Shown: in pieces, positions 21,534 to 31,191 of the stretch
How the letters are laid out: each line of letters begins with the position of its first letter
Position numbering within the stretch: position 1 is the first letter of the stretch
Source of the DNA: Thecamonas trahens ATCC 50062
Taxonomy: Eukaryota; Apusozoa; Apusomonadida; Apusomonadidae
Direction of reading: 5' to 3'
Assembly: GCF_000142905.1 (NCBI RefSeq)
Contig: NW_013657675.1
Location: 518,180-582,179 of the forward strand
DNA length: 64,000 nt
Position numbers and translations under genes: made by a program
The notes under the pieces: generated by a model
The model's database searches: none
The model's input: the letters and a program-made list of their open reading frames with translations, nothing else
Told to the model about the DNA's origin: nothing

Positions 21534-22758
21534 TCAGCTCTGGCCTTGGCCTCGGCCTCGGCCTGGCCCTGGCCTCGGCCTTGGCCTTGGCCTTGGCTTT
21601 CTTGCGTCGCTGCTTGCGACGATGGTGCGAGAGAGTCGCTGCGGGGTTGATCTAGGAGTGATCAAGGCAGCGATTACATCGGCGTCGACGGGCTCAGTGC
21701 CCGTGGCGTCAACGGGGGATGCGGGAGCAGGCGGTTTGGCGCGCTTGGTGTCTCGCGCATCGCCGTCGCCGCAGGCGCGAGCATCGGCATCAAAGTCGGG
21801 AGCCAGCGACCGCTTGCGCGGGCCTTTTGTAGCCTGCTGGGCCTGCGGCGGGGCGGAGTCCATGGCAGGCAGGGTGCCTTCCGAGACGAGGGCAGCCAGC
21901 TCGTGGAGCGGCGAGACGAGAGCGTCGGAGAACGGCGTGCAGAAGCGGTCGCACATGTCAGCCAGATCTTCAGGTGAGTGGTCCTCAAGGTAGGCTTGCC
22001 ACCGCTGCGTGTTGGCGGTGAGAGCATAGAGCGAAATGAGCTCGGACGAGAGCGCCGCCCTGGCCTCCATCAGCGTCCGGGCCTGGTCGGGATCCTGTAG
22101 TGAGCGCTGAGAGTGCGGAAGGGCAGTGATGGCGTGGACGTACGCTACATAGCGCGAAAGTGCAGTCGATGGCGTTGCGGTCGATGAAAGCGCTCTGCCG
22201 GCTACCTGTTGTGGTGGGCCGGGAGTCCGCCGATCGCGGCCTGCGAGCAGCGCTGGCGATGACGACGCCGAGGGTGACCGCCCAACACTTCCGCCAATCG
22301 GCCGGATCGGAGGCGGAGCCTGCGGCGGCTCAACACCGGCCTTGGATGCCGCCAGCCAGCTCACCGCCATGATCCGCTTAAACTCTGAGGCGATGGCTTC
22401 GTACACCGAGCCGGCAGCTAGTTGGTCGTCGGAGAGCCTCGCTCCAAACAGCACGTACAGCAGCTCGACGAGGTCGTGGTAGCTCTCTGGAGACCGAAGG
22501 CGATTGAAAAACGAAGCATACCCGAGCAGTCCAGGTGAGATACTGCCCAGATCAGCGCCGTGTTCAGTAGCGGCTGAAGATCAGGATGGGGGGGGGTGAG
22601 TGCAGGTAGGGGGGGGGGAGGAAGGGGGATAGCAGCGACGGCGGCGTACCAAAGAGGATGGACGGCTTCCGTGAGACACAGGCCCACTCGGCAATCCACG
22701 ACATAACCACCTTGCCCAAGCTTGACGCTTGGGCTCCCTGTGGTGTCTGGAGGGCCAT
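21534..22758 (-). CDS. Unknown protein with helical core and Arg-Pro/Gly-Arg tail, 5' end unresolved
   Basis: The solid part is a minus-strand frame from 22573 to the stop at 21534. It reads ...LLGYASFFNRLRSPESYHD, LVELLYVLFGARLSDDQ, SEFKRIMAVSWLAASKAG, then another helical stretch (residues around YVAYVHAITALPHSQR), a nuclear-localisation-like KGPRKRSL and an Arg-Pro repeat tail from a GGCCTT/GGCCTC array. An acceptor CTTCAG precedes 22573 and a donor GTACGC lies at 22649. With it, an exon 22650-22758 starting MALQTPQGAQ joins in phase. An equally protein-like alternative uses another frame of 22650-22890 and an acceptor at 22543-22544. The gene may extend into the gap. I do not recognise the family; a nuclear role is a guess from the basic patches. 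Confidence 0.5.
21539..21600. repeat. GGCCTT/GGCCTC hexanucleotide array
   Basis: Ten or so imperfect hexamers encode the Arg-Pro / Gly-Arg tail of the minus-strand protein. A similar array closes the neighbouring gene at 23400-23530. Confidence 0.8.
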
Positions 22759-22900
22759 GCAGCAGCGAGAGAAGGGTAAAGCTTTCGTAGAGGTGCCAGT
22801 GGCGAGCACAGAGGGAGTGTGCCTCAAACTGCGACCTTTTTTGGAGAGGAAGCAACAGTGCAAGACTGCGAGACATCAGAGCCAACAACGTGGACATGGG

Positions 22901-23386
22901 CGCAAGGCCAGTCACGATGTGGTAGGCATGAGTTGGAGTGGGGGGTGGGGGGGTGGGGGGGGTGGGGGGTGGTTTGTCGTCGTGTCGTGTNNNNNNNNNN
23001 NNNNNNNNNNNNNNNNNNNNNNNNNNNNNNNNNNNNNNNNNNNNNNNNNNNNNNNNNNNNNNNNNNNNNNNNNNNNNNNNNNNNNNNNNNNNNNNNNNNN
23101 NNNNNNNNNNNNNNNNNNNNNNNNNNNNNNNNNNNNNNNNNNNNNNNNNNNNNNNNNNNNNNNNNNNNNNNNNNNNNNNNNNNNNNNNNNNNNNNNNNNN
23201 NNNNNNNNNNNNNNNNNNNNNNNNNNNNNNNNNNNNNNNNNNNNNNNNNNNNNNNNNNNNNNNNNNNNNNNNNNNNNNNNNNNNNNNNNNNNNNNNNNNN
23301 NNNNNNNNNNNNNNNNNNNNNNNNNNNNNNNNNNNNNNNNNCGCAAGGCCAGTCACGATGTGGAAGGCATGAGTTGGAGTGGGGTG
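22901..23386. repeat. Direct repeat pair flanking assembly gap 2
   Basis: Positions 22901-22945 and 23342-23386 agree at all but about one base (GGTAGGC versus GGAAGGC), and both continue into G-rich runs. On the minus strand the difference is a Tyr/Phe codon change in HA(Y/F)HIVTGLA. Confidence 0.85.
22991..23341. other. Assembly gap (351 N)
   Basis: A run of undetermined bases. Its two flanks carry near-identical 45 bp sequences (22901-22945 and 23342-23386), so the gap sits at a duplication or a mis-join. Confidence 0.98.
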
Positions 23387-23399
23387 GGGGGGGGGGGTG

Positions 23400-24722
23400 T
23401 TATTGGTCCTTGGACTTGGACTTCTTCTTGGACTTGGACTTGGACTTGGACTTGGACTTGGACTTGTCCTTGGCCTTGTCCTTGGCCTTGTCCTTGGCCT
23501 TGTCCTTGGCCTTGTCCTTGGCCTTGGCCTTGTCTTCGGCCTTGCCCTTCCCAGACTCGTTAGTCTCGTTTGCGGGTGCGGCTGAGGAGCCGGCATCAGC
23601 CGACGCAGCGGCAGCGGCGGCCTTTGCGGCATGGCGGGCGCGGTGCTTGGCCAGTTGCTTGGCCTTCTTCTTCTTGGCGGCTGCAATCTTGGCGGCTGCG
23701 ATGTCTTCGGCAGTCTTGGGCGGGACAAGCGGAGTGTAGCACGGGTTGCAGATGGGCTGGCCGTCCAAGAAGAAGACAATGAGCGAGCCGTTGAGGGCGT
23801 TGCACCTGTGGCACTCAAAGGCAGTGTACTTATCAAGGCGGAGACGCTGGGCGTTGGGGAGGCGGCACGGCAGCACGGCCTTGGTCTCCTCATACTCCTT
23901 GGCCTCGTCCAGCGTGAGGCTGGCCTTCCACCTGTTGATCTTGCCCGCAGCGATGGAGGCCTCCAGCTTTGCGATCTTCTTCCGCAGCTGGCTCGCCTTG
24001 CGGGCCTCTTTGCGGCGGCGGTTCTTCTCGGCAAGGACAGCCTTGCCGTCCTCAGTAGCGAGGAGGGCGGCCTTCTTGGCATTGCGGCGTTGCTTCTGGC
24101 GCTCGCGGCGGGCGCGCTTACGGGCGCGGCGCTCGCGCGACTCGTCCGACAGCTCGTCCGAGTTGGTTCCCTCGTCCGAGTCGAGGCCCTTCTCGCGCCG
24201 CTTGCGCTTGCGCTCTGACTTGGCCATAGCGCGGTGGAACTCGGCAAACGGGTTCGGCGGCGGAAGCTCGGGCTCGTCCACAATCGCCATTCGCTCCTCC
24301 AGCTCGGCCAGATCGACAGCGGAGAGCGCGAGGAGCTCCGAGGCGATCTCGCGCGAGCCCAGGTGGTCGATCAGGTCCTGGCACGGGAGCCGGAGCGCGA
24401 CGGCCATGGCCTCGATCTCGTCCACTCCCTTGTTCTCCTTCATCACCTTGTCCGAGCCCAGAAGCCGTGCCAGCTCAAAGACCTGCGACGGCATCAGCTC
24501 CTCCAGGCTGATGGCAAAGTCGTCGGCGCCTGCCGGTTCCATCTCACCCGAGCCCGAGTCGTCGGCCCCAGCGTCCGACCCGCAACTCTGAGCCACACTG
24601 TCGCTCTCACTCATGGACTCCGCCTCCTGCTGCATCTTCTTCACACCTCCCTTGCTCTTCTTGCTCTTGGCCTTGCTTCCCTTGACCGGCAGCGATGCCG
24701 ACGAAGACGACGACGACGACAT
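23400..24722 (-). CDS. Unknown Lys-rich protein with C-x2-C/C-x2-C zinc-binding motif
   Basis: A 440-residue single exon from the ATG at 24722. The N-terminus is Ser-rich, then acidic. The centre holds helical blocks around LEELMPSQVFELARLLGSDK and a long basic coiled coil. Near residue 300 is FECHRCNALNGS...PICNPCY, two CxxC pairs spaced like a half-LIM or zinc ribbon. The C-terminus is a Lys-Asp-Lys-Ala and Lys-Ser repeat encoded by 12-bp and 6-bp tandem repeats (23400-23530). I do not recognise a named family. Zinc binding and nuclear or RNA-related function are inferred from the motif and basic composition only. It lies divergent to the gene at 24873. Confidence 0.75.
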   Translation of the reverse strand: MSSSSSSSASLPVKGSKAKSKKSKGGVKKMQQEAESMSESDSVAQSCGSDAGADDSGSGEMEPAGADDFAISLEELMPSQVFELARLLGSDKVMKENKGVDEIEAMAVALRLPCQDLIDHLGSREIASELLALSAVDLAELEERMAIVDEPELPPPNPFAEFHRAMAKSERKRKRREKGLDSDEGTNSDELSDESRERRARKRARRERQKQRRNAKKAALLATEDGKAVLAEKNRRRKEARKASQLRKKIAKLEASIAAGKINRWKASLTLDEAKEYEETKAVLPCRLPNAQRLRLDKYTAFECHRCNALNGSLIVFFLDGQPICNPCYTPLVPPKTAEDIAAAKIAAAKKKKAKQLAKHRARHAAKAAAAAASADAGSSAAPANETNESGKGKAEDKAKAKDKAKDKAKDKAKDKAKDKSKSKSKSKSKSKKKSKSKDQ

Positions 24723-24872
24723 GGAGAAAGATGGATGGATTGGTCAACTTTCGAGGCCGCGGGCTCGTCGGCGAGTCGACCGGCCGGCCGTTGGCCACCT
24801 GCCAGGCAACCAGTCGCACCACACGACGCTACGCTCATCCACCGTTGCATCGCAACTCTTTCCCTGGCTAAC

Positions 24873-25274
24873 ATGGCGGATGCGCTGACGCCAATCAAGA
24901 ACGCGTATGCCGCAGGGAAGCGGAGGTCGGTGTTGGAGGCTCTCTCGCCGGTGCTGGGCAGGAGCCTCGGCTGCGGAACGGGCGCTTGTTGCACTGCGTC
25001 CAGGCCGCGGCTCCATCGAGCTTCTCCGCTAACACCTGGTGCTGCAGGAAGACGACCGACGCTTGCCTCGCCGGTTACGCCAACGTTGCCGCGGAAGAAT
25101 GCGATAGAGCGTACCATCGAGTCGCGGCTGCGGGCGGCGCGGGCGGCCGAGCTCACGCCTGCGGCGCAGCGCAAGGCCTTCAAGTGGACGATGGGCATGG
25201 AGGTGGCCACGGTCAAGCCGCCGCAGGCATGGGCTGGGCCTCGGCGGCGGCGGCCGGACGTGCTCTGGCTGTAG
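24873..25274 (+). CDS. Unknown basic protein, 133 residues
   Basis: An open frame from ATG 24873 (context AACATGG) to the stop at 25272-25274. It begins MADALTPIKNAYAAGKRRSV and is rich in Arg, Ala, Pro and Thr. Several T-P pairs (SPLTPG, SPVTPT) could be proline-directed phosphorylation sites. A helical stretch (about 75-110) precedes a short basic C-terminus. No domain is recognised and no introns are needed. It is divergent from the zinc-motif gene (150 bp between starts) and convergent with TRAPPC3 (20 bp). Confidence 0.45.
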   Translation: MADALTPIKNAYAAGKRRSVLEALSPVLGRSLGCGTGACCTASRPRLHRASPLTPGAAGRRPTLASPVTPTLPRKNAIERTIESRLRAARAAELTPAAQRKAFKWTMGMEVATVKPPQAWAGPRRRRPDVLWL

Positions 25275-25294
25275 CGAGTGCAGCGGCGTTTACA

Positions 25295-25810
25295 CTACTC
25301 GTCGTCCGGAGGTGGCTCGTCGTTGATGATCTCCAGCAGGGTGAGCTTGAGCTCTGTGGCCTCATCCCCGACGAGCGGGTCGTGGACGACCTCGACGTCG
25401 ACCCGCATCTGGACCATCTCCAGCGCGCCCTTGAGGACGCCGACGAGGATGTTCGAGTATTGCAGGACGCCCTTGGCCTCATCGGGAAGCTCGACAAAGT
25501 CGAGCAGCGGGTTGGAGGCGAGGGTGATGTGGCAGACGTGTGGCTCCTTAGCCGACTGGCTCACGGTGCCTGTCACTCCGAGGAACATGCGGAAGCCGAC
25601 GAGGGCAATGACCTCGCAGGTCTCTGCAAAGTCGCCGCACTTGCTCACCCGTGACTTGGCCAGGAACTCCTCGATCAGCCGCTGGCCGATGTTGTTCCCC
25701 ATCCGCTCCAGCTGGTTGTTGACCTCGGCATAGTCTTCAAAGTCTTCGATCAGCTGCAGGACCAACGATCCGTAGGTGAGGGTAAACAGCTCGGACGACT
25801 GTGTGACCAT
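25295..25810 (-). CDS. TRAPPC3: TRAPP complex subunit Bet3/TRAPPC3
   Basis: 171 residues from the ATG at 25810. SSELFTLTYGSLVLQLIEDF matches the Bet3 N-terminus, and GNNIGQRLIEEFLAKS, PLLDFVELPD and YSNILVGVLKGALEMVQM match the central and C-terminal family blocks. Cys58 in the SKCGDF element corresponds to the palmitoylated cysteine of Bet3. The protein is a core subunit of the TRAPP complexes, which act as guanine-nucleotide exchange factors for Ypt1/Rab1 in ER-Golgi and Golgi traffic. The N-terminal extension of the human protein is missing, either truly or because of a short upstream exon. Confidence 0.95.
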   Translation of the reverse strand: MVTQSSELFTLTYGSLVLQLIEDFEDYAEVNNQLERMGNNIGQRLIEEFLAKSRVSKCGDFAETCEVIALVGFRMFLGVTGTVSQSAKEPHVCHITLASNPLLDFVELPDEAKGVLQYSNILVGVLKGALEMVQMRVDVEVVHDPLVGDEATELKLTLLEIINDEPPPDDE

Positions 25811-26734
25811 CGCCAGCCGCCACCACCGACAGTCCCCGGCCACGAACGATCATCACAGCCCCAGGACCAGATCCAGCGCGCCAACCATGAGTGACCACAT
25901 TTCTTCCCCTCTCTCCCCTCTCCCCCTCTCCCTTTGCCGTACCACATGATCCATGCGCTTGAATGCCGAGTCACCAGTCCTCTGCAGCGAGGCCTTGGAC
26001 GACATGCTCGGGCGAGAGACGGAGACTCACTCCTTTTGCACTTGTGCTTGGGCTAGCTCTCCAGACACGGGGGAGAGAAAGTAGCAGGGAAGAACTCGGT
26101 AAGAGGTACTCAGGTACGTCCTCGGAGCTCGAGTGGAGTGGTCTACGAAGACTGTGCAGCTTGCTACGCCTGCCGCCGTTCCTGACGGTTCACCAGCTCG
26201 ACCTCTTTGTGTCTCATCACGACGGGATCTAGCACTGCTACCTTTGATCTCAACTACAGTACGCCCTAGGGCCAAGCCTGAGATGATGGTCGGCGAGATC
26301 GATAGCATGGCGGGTTGAAGCCCTTACGGGTTGGCTCCTCTCCAGCCGTATCAGGCCAAGCCACATAGATAGCGGGCCGGATGGCCCGAGCAATGGCAAG
26401 CACTCGCTGATGCCAGGTATGCCATCTTGTGGTGCAAGGCCTCAATGGCACCATCGGCACCTACTCTACTGATGGGTGGTGGCATCGTGCGATGCGAAGG
26501 TGAGGGGGATCAGGGACTCGGAGTAGGGAAGCGGGTGGATGTGGGTGGGGAGGGAGGGGAGGGCGTTTGCTCTGTCACGCGTTTCGCCCTTGCGACCACC
26601 TCACGCTAGCGCCAACTTGTGCGGCGAGTAGCCAAAGGGGCAAAGCAGCGGAAAGTAGAAGAGCAAGCATAGTTTAGCCTCTCCCCACACACCACATTCA
26701 CGTCAGTCTCTCCATCTTCCCTGGCCTCCACTCC
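25811..26734. other. Long intergenic region without a recognised gene
   Basis: About 920 bp between two divergent genes. Base composition is visibly less GC-rich than its surroundings between about 26040 and 26470, and short frames of 60-93 codons on both strands match nothing I know. It could hold promoters for TRAPPC3 and the BAR-SH3 gene, a non-coding RNA or a decayed element. Confidence 0.4.
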
Positions 26735-28171
26735 ATGTACAAACTCAAGTTGAAGCAGAAGCTCAACCAGGCCCGGTCCCACTCGGAGCTACAGAATGCC
26801 ATCACCATGGGCAAGGCCGTGGTCAAGACTCTCAACAAACTAGTTGAGAAGCAGAAACTAGGTATGTGCCACCAATGCCTCCCATCCCTCCCTCCCCCCC
26901 CCCCCCCCCCTCTCCCCCCTCTCCCCCCCTCTCCCTCCCTCTCCTGTCCTCCTCCCGCCCTCCTTCTCCTGCTCCCTTTACCCTTTCAATGCTGTTGTCC
27001 GGTTATTGACCGTTCGCCGAGGGGACAACCGCTGGCAAAATGCTGGACGTAGCGGTGAAAAAAAATACCCGCACGGGGCAGCGACAAGAGATGATGGGTT
27101 TGGGCATGGCAGGCACTTTCTGAGTGATGATAGTTGGTGGAAAGTACTCACTGATGAATGGAATGATGATGGGCAGCACAAACCGCCATCTCGACGTGGG
27201 GATCGGAGGAGGAGGACTCGGATCTGCAGGTCTTTTTCCGCAAGATCAACGATGTGCAGGACGAGTGGTTTGCCATTCAGGCCGCGTTTGCCGACAAGTA
27301 CGACCAGTTTGTGATTATGTGGGAGTCGATTCTCAACGAGGTCAAGTCACTCGACCCGCTCAACAAGAGCGTAGTGGCGGCCGAGTCGCGGCTGGAGAAG
27401 AAGCGCAAGGCACTGGAGAAGGCCAAGGGCAAGCCGGACTTTGAGACCAAGCGGGCACAGCTCGAGGGCGACGTGGATGAGATGGAGGCGCAGCTGGAGC
27501 AGGCGCTCCGCGAGCGCGACACGCGGTCGGACGAGATCACTGCCTTTAAGAAGGAGCGCTTTGCCGAGGGCTACACCGATCTCTCCAAGGCGCTGCTCAT
27601 CATGCATGAGCGCGGCTCTCGGGCCATTGCCGAGCAGATCGACGCTGCCGGCCGCCTAGACGCGCGGTACGCGGCCGAGCGCGGAAACACGGCCGCCAAC
27701 GTGCCGCAGCTCACCTCGCTCACCATTTCGCCGGCTGCTGCTGCGGCCTCGTCGGCCTCGTCGCCGCGGTCGGCCGAGTCGGAGGAGCCGCCGACCCACC
27801 TGGCCCAACCGGTCTCGCACCAGCTGGCCGCCGAGTCGGATACCAACGCGTCGGGCGTCGAGTCGGGCGACGGCGCCATGACCGAGCCGCAGCGCCCGCC
27901 GTCGACTGGCATTGCCGCCTCGGACGGCCCGGTCGTCGAGTCGGATGGCGACGCCGCTGGGGATGACGACGACGACGATGGCATCATTCCTGTCCAGCTC
28001 CGCGTCCGCGCCCTCTACGACTACGAGGGCGAGGAAGGCGATCTCTCGTTCCGCGCCGGCGACATCATCGACGTCACTGGCAAGGACGAGGACGGCTGGT
28101 GGATCGGCATCCAGGACGGCGTCGAGGGTCTGGTGCCGTCCAACTATGTCGAGGTGCTGGAGGGCGAGTAA
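26735..28171 (+). CDS. BAR domain protein with C-terminal SH3 (amphiphysin/RVS-like)
   Basis: Exons 26735-26861 and 27177-28171 (intron 26862-27176, donor GTATGT, rich in poly-C) join in phase to 373 residues. The first half is a charged, helical BAR-type coiled coil (around INDVQDEWFAIQAAFADKYD, SVVAAESRLEKKRKALEKAK). A Ser/Pro/acidic linker of about 90 residues follows. The C-terminus is a clear SH3 domain (about 318-371): ALYDYEGEEGDLSF, then DGWWIG and VPSNYVEVL. This BAR-linker-SH3 order is that of amphiphysin and yeast Rvs167, which bind curved membranes during endocytic scission and recruit proline-rich partners. The acceptor at 27175-27176 is inferred from phase. The gene converges on the AARSD1 gene with only 25 bp between stop codons. 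Confidence 0.85.
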
Positions 28172-28196
28172 ACACTGCGGTACCACCGAAGCTCGT

Positions 28197-29561
28197 TTAC
28201 TGGCCCTGGTCTTGGCTTTGGCCTTCTCCGCTGCGCGCCTCGATGAGCGCCACGACCTCGCCCCGCGCCCCGAGGTTGGCCACCTTGCCCTGGAACTTGC
28301 CGCCCTTGCCGCCGCCGCGGCCGTCCATCAGGCTCGCGGCCTGCTTCCCGACCGCGTCAACGAGTGACTTGCCCGGCTCGGCAGCGGCAACAAGCGTAAA
28401 GATGCCGGCCCCGCTCTCTGAGCCGCAGGTGACAAATACGACCAGGCCCGGGTGTGTCTCGTGGATGCGGGCAGCGGCCGACTTTGCGAACGCAGCGTCG
28501 CCGGCCGGCTGGTGAATGTGAGCAAGAGGCGAACCAGCAGCGCAGGCGGCGTCACGAGCTACATCGGCTTGCGAGGAGGCCAGCTGCGCCACCAACGCCT
28601 TTTGTGTCCGTGCCATTTCCTTGGCCGCCGACTTGTACGATGCAATGCACTCGAGCCACGCCGCCGAGCCGAGCGCCTTGTTGAGCTGCGACGAGAGGAC
28701 CACCGCTGAGGCGACCCGGTCAAGGACCCGCTGGCCAGCGACGTAGCTCAGCTGCATCTTGGTCGGATGCTTCTTTGACCGCGACGGCGGAAGAAGCTTG
28801 ATGGCCTGCAGCTCAGAGAGGTTCGTCACATGCGTCCCGCAGCAGGTGTTGAGATCAACGCCGGCAATGGCCACCAGCCGGATGCCCTCGGTGACCGAGT
28901 CCGGCAGGCCGCGCGAGCGGAACTTGGTTCCGTCAGCCTCGCCGGCAACAACCAGTGCGTCCATGGCCGCACGATCAACTACATGCGAGGTGACCGGCGT
29001 CCGCGCTCGGATGAGTGCGTTGATCCTGGCCTCGAGCGCTGCGACATCGACGTCATCCTCGGCTGCGGTCAGCTCGACGTCGATCGCCGTGGCCTCGGAG
29101 CCGAGCTCCCACGACACAGTTGCCGCCCCAAAGACTTCGGCGGCAACTGCCGAGACCAAGTGTTGCGCCGAGTGTTGCTGCATGTGGTCGATCCGCCGCG
29201 CCTCGGCGACCTTGACCACCACCGACTCGCCGACCAGGCTCTCCACCGCCAGCCGGTCACATGCCGCCACTCTGTGGTGCACCACTCCAGCGTCTGGCCC
29301 GGTCTTGGCCGTTGTCGCGCCCACCACATCCAGCACCGTCTCCGCAAGACACAGCCGGCCCGTGTCAGCTGGCTGGCCACCGCCCTCGGGAAACACCACC
29401 GTCTTGTCGAGCACCACGTCCCACTCGCCGTCGCCGCCGTCGGCCGCCGCAAGCACCGTCGCCGCCGTCGTCATCAGGTAGGGATCCACAAGATACAGCC
29501 GATCAGTCACAGGCAAACTGCCGAGTCCAGGTCCACTCGCCGCTGCGCAATCCGTAGCCAT
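28197..29561 (-). CDS. AARSD1: Alanyl-tRNA editing protein, AARSD1/AlaX type
   Basis: 454 residues from the ATG at 29561 (MATDCAAASG). It is a free-standing editing domain related to the second half of alanyl-tRNA synthetase. The zinc ligands are visible as HxxxH in HMQQHSAQH and the CxxxH element CCGTHV. VVLDKTVVFPEGGGQPADTG matches the synthetase-like N-terminal part, and the C-terminal part contains a DHHA1-like Gly-rich segment (GRGGGKGGKFQG). AlaX-type proteins hydrolyse Ser- or Gly-mischarged tRNA-Ala. Length is close to human AARSD1 (about 412). It is divergent from Ras, with 375 bp between the starts. Confidence 0.93.
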   Translation of the reverse strand: MATDCAAASGPGLGSLPVTDRLYLVDPYLMTTAATVLAAADGGDGEWDVVLDKTVVFPEGGGQPADTGRLCLAETVLDVVGATTAKTGPDAGVVHHRVAACDRLAVESLVGESVVVKVAEARRIDHMQQHSAQHLVSAVAAEVFGAATVSWELGSEATAIDVELTAAEDDVDVAALEARINALIRARTPVTSHVVDRAAMDALVVAGEADGTKFRSRGLPDSVTEGIRLVAIAGVDLNTCCGTHVTNLSELQAIKLLPPSRSKKHPTKMQLSYVAGQRVLDRVASAVVLSSQLNKALGSAAWLECIASYKSAAKEMARTQKALVAQLASSQADVARDAACAAGSPLAHIHQPAGDAAFAKSAAARIHETHPGLVVFVTCGSESGAGIFTLVAAAEPGKSLVDAVGKQAASLMDGRGGGKGGKFQGKVANLGARGEVVALIEARSGEGQSQDQGQ

Positions 29562-29803
29562 GGTGAGGTAGATGATCAAAGAGCCTCGCTGTCTGGGAAA
29601 GTGTGCTGTTGGTGGTAACAAACACGAGCTAAGTGACACCAAATGAGGGCAGGTCGGCAATCGGCCAAAGAAGCTGGGCTTGGTTTGGGGGGAGGGGGGC
29701 GGAGGGGGTTCGCCTGGTTGGGGTGGAGAGACAGAGCGAATCGCCCAAACGGGGGGCAGTGTCGGAGCATTGAAAACAAAGCAATGAGAACAGCAAAATA
29801 CAA

Positions 29804-29811
29804 CCAATTGG
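29804..29811. promoter_or_regulatory. Palindromic CCAATTGG box between AARSD1 and Ras
   Basis: The divergent spacer contains CCAATTGG, which presents a CCAAT core on both strands, 126 bp upstream of the Ras ATG. NF-Y/HAP-type factors bind such cores, and the symmetric placement suits a shared promoter. This is motif-based inference. Confidence 0.3.
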
Positions 29812-29879
29812 CAAAGCAAAGGAGCCAGTTTGCCCCCCACCCCCCCTCTCCCCCTCCCCCCCCCCCACCGACCGACTAG

Positions 29880-30973
<1,094 letters not shown>

Positions 30974-31191
30974 ATTGCCTGTGACCCCTGTCGCACTTGT
31001 TGAACGCATCAAAGTCTTCCTCGATAAGAGGGGAGGGGGGAGGGAAGGGGGCTAGTTTGATGTGTCGGTGAGTATCAGGATTGGTGAGCGCGGGGATGCA
31101 TGCCGAAGATTAGTGATTGGAGACCGTAGAGGACATTGAGCGCGACGGGCGATGGGCGCGATGGGTTGGCGTTTACGTTGTTGACAACTTG

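Noticed and set aside
22418-24283. Very long minus-strand frame that runs through gap 2
   Set aside because: It counts 351 undetermined bases as codons and, beyond the gap, reads antisense frames of the zinc-motif gene. Only local parts near 22.6-22.9 kb could be coding.
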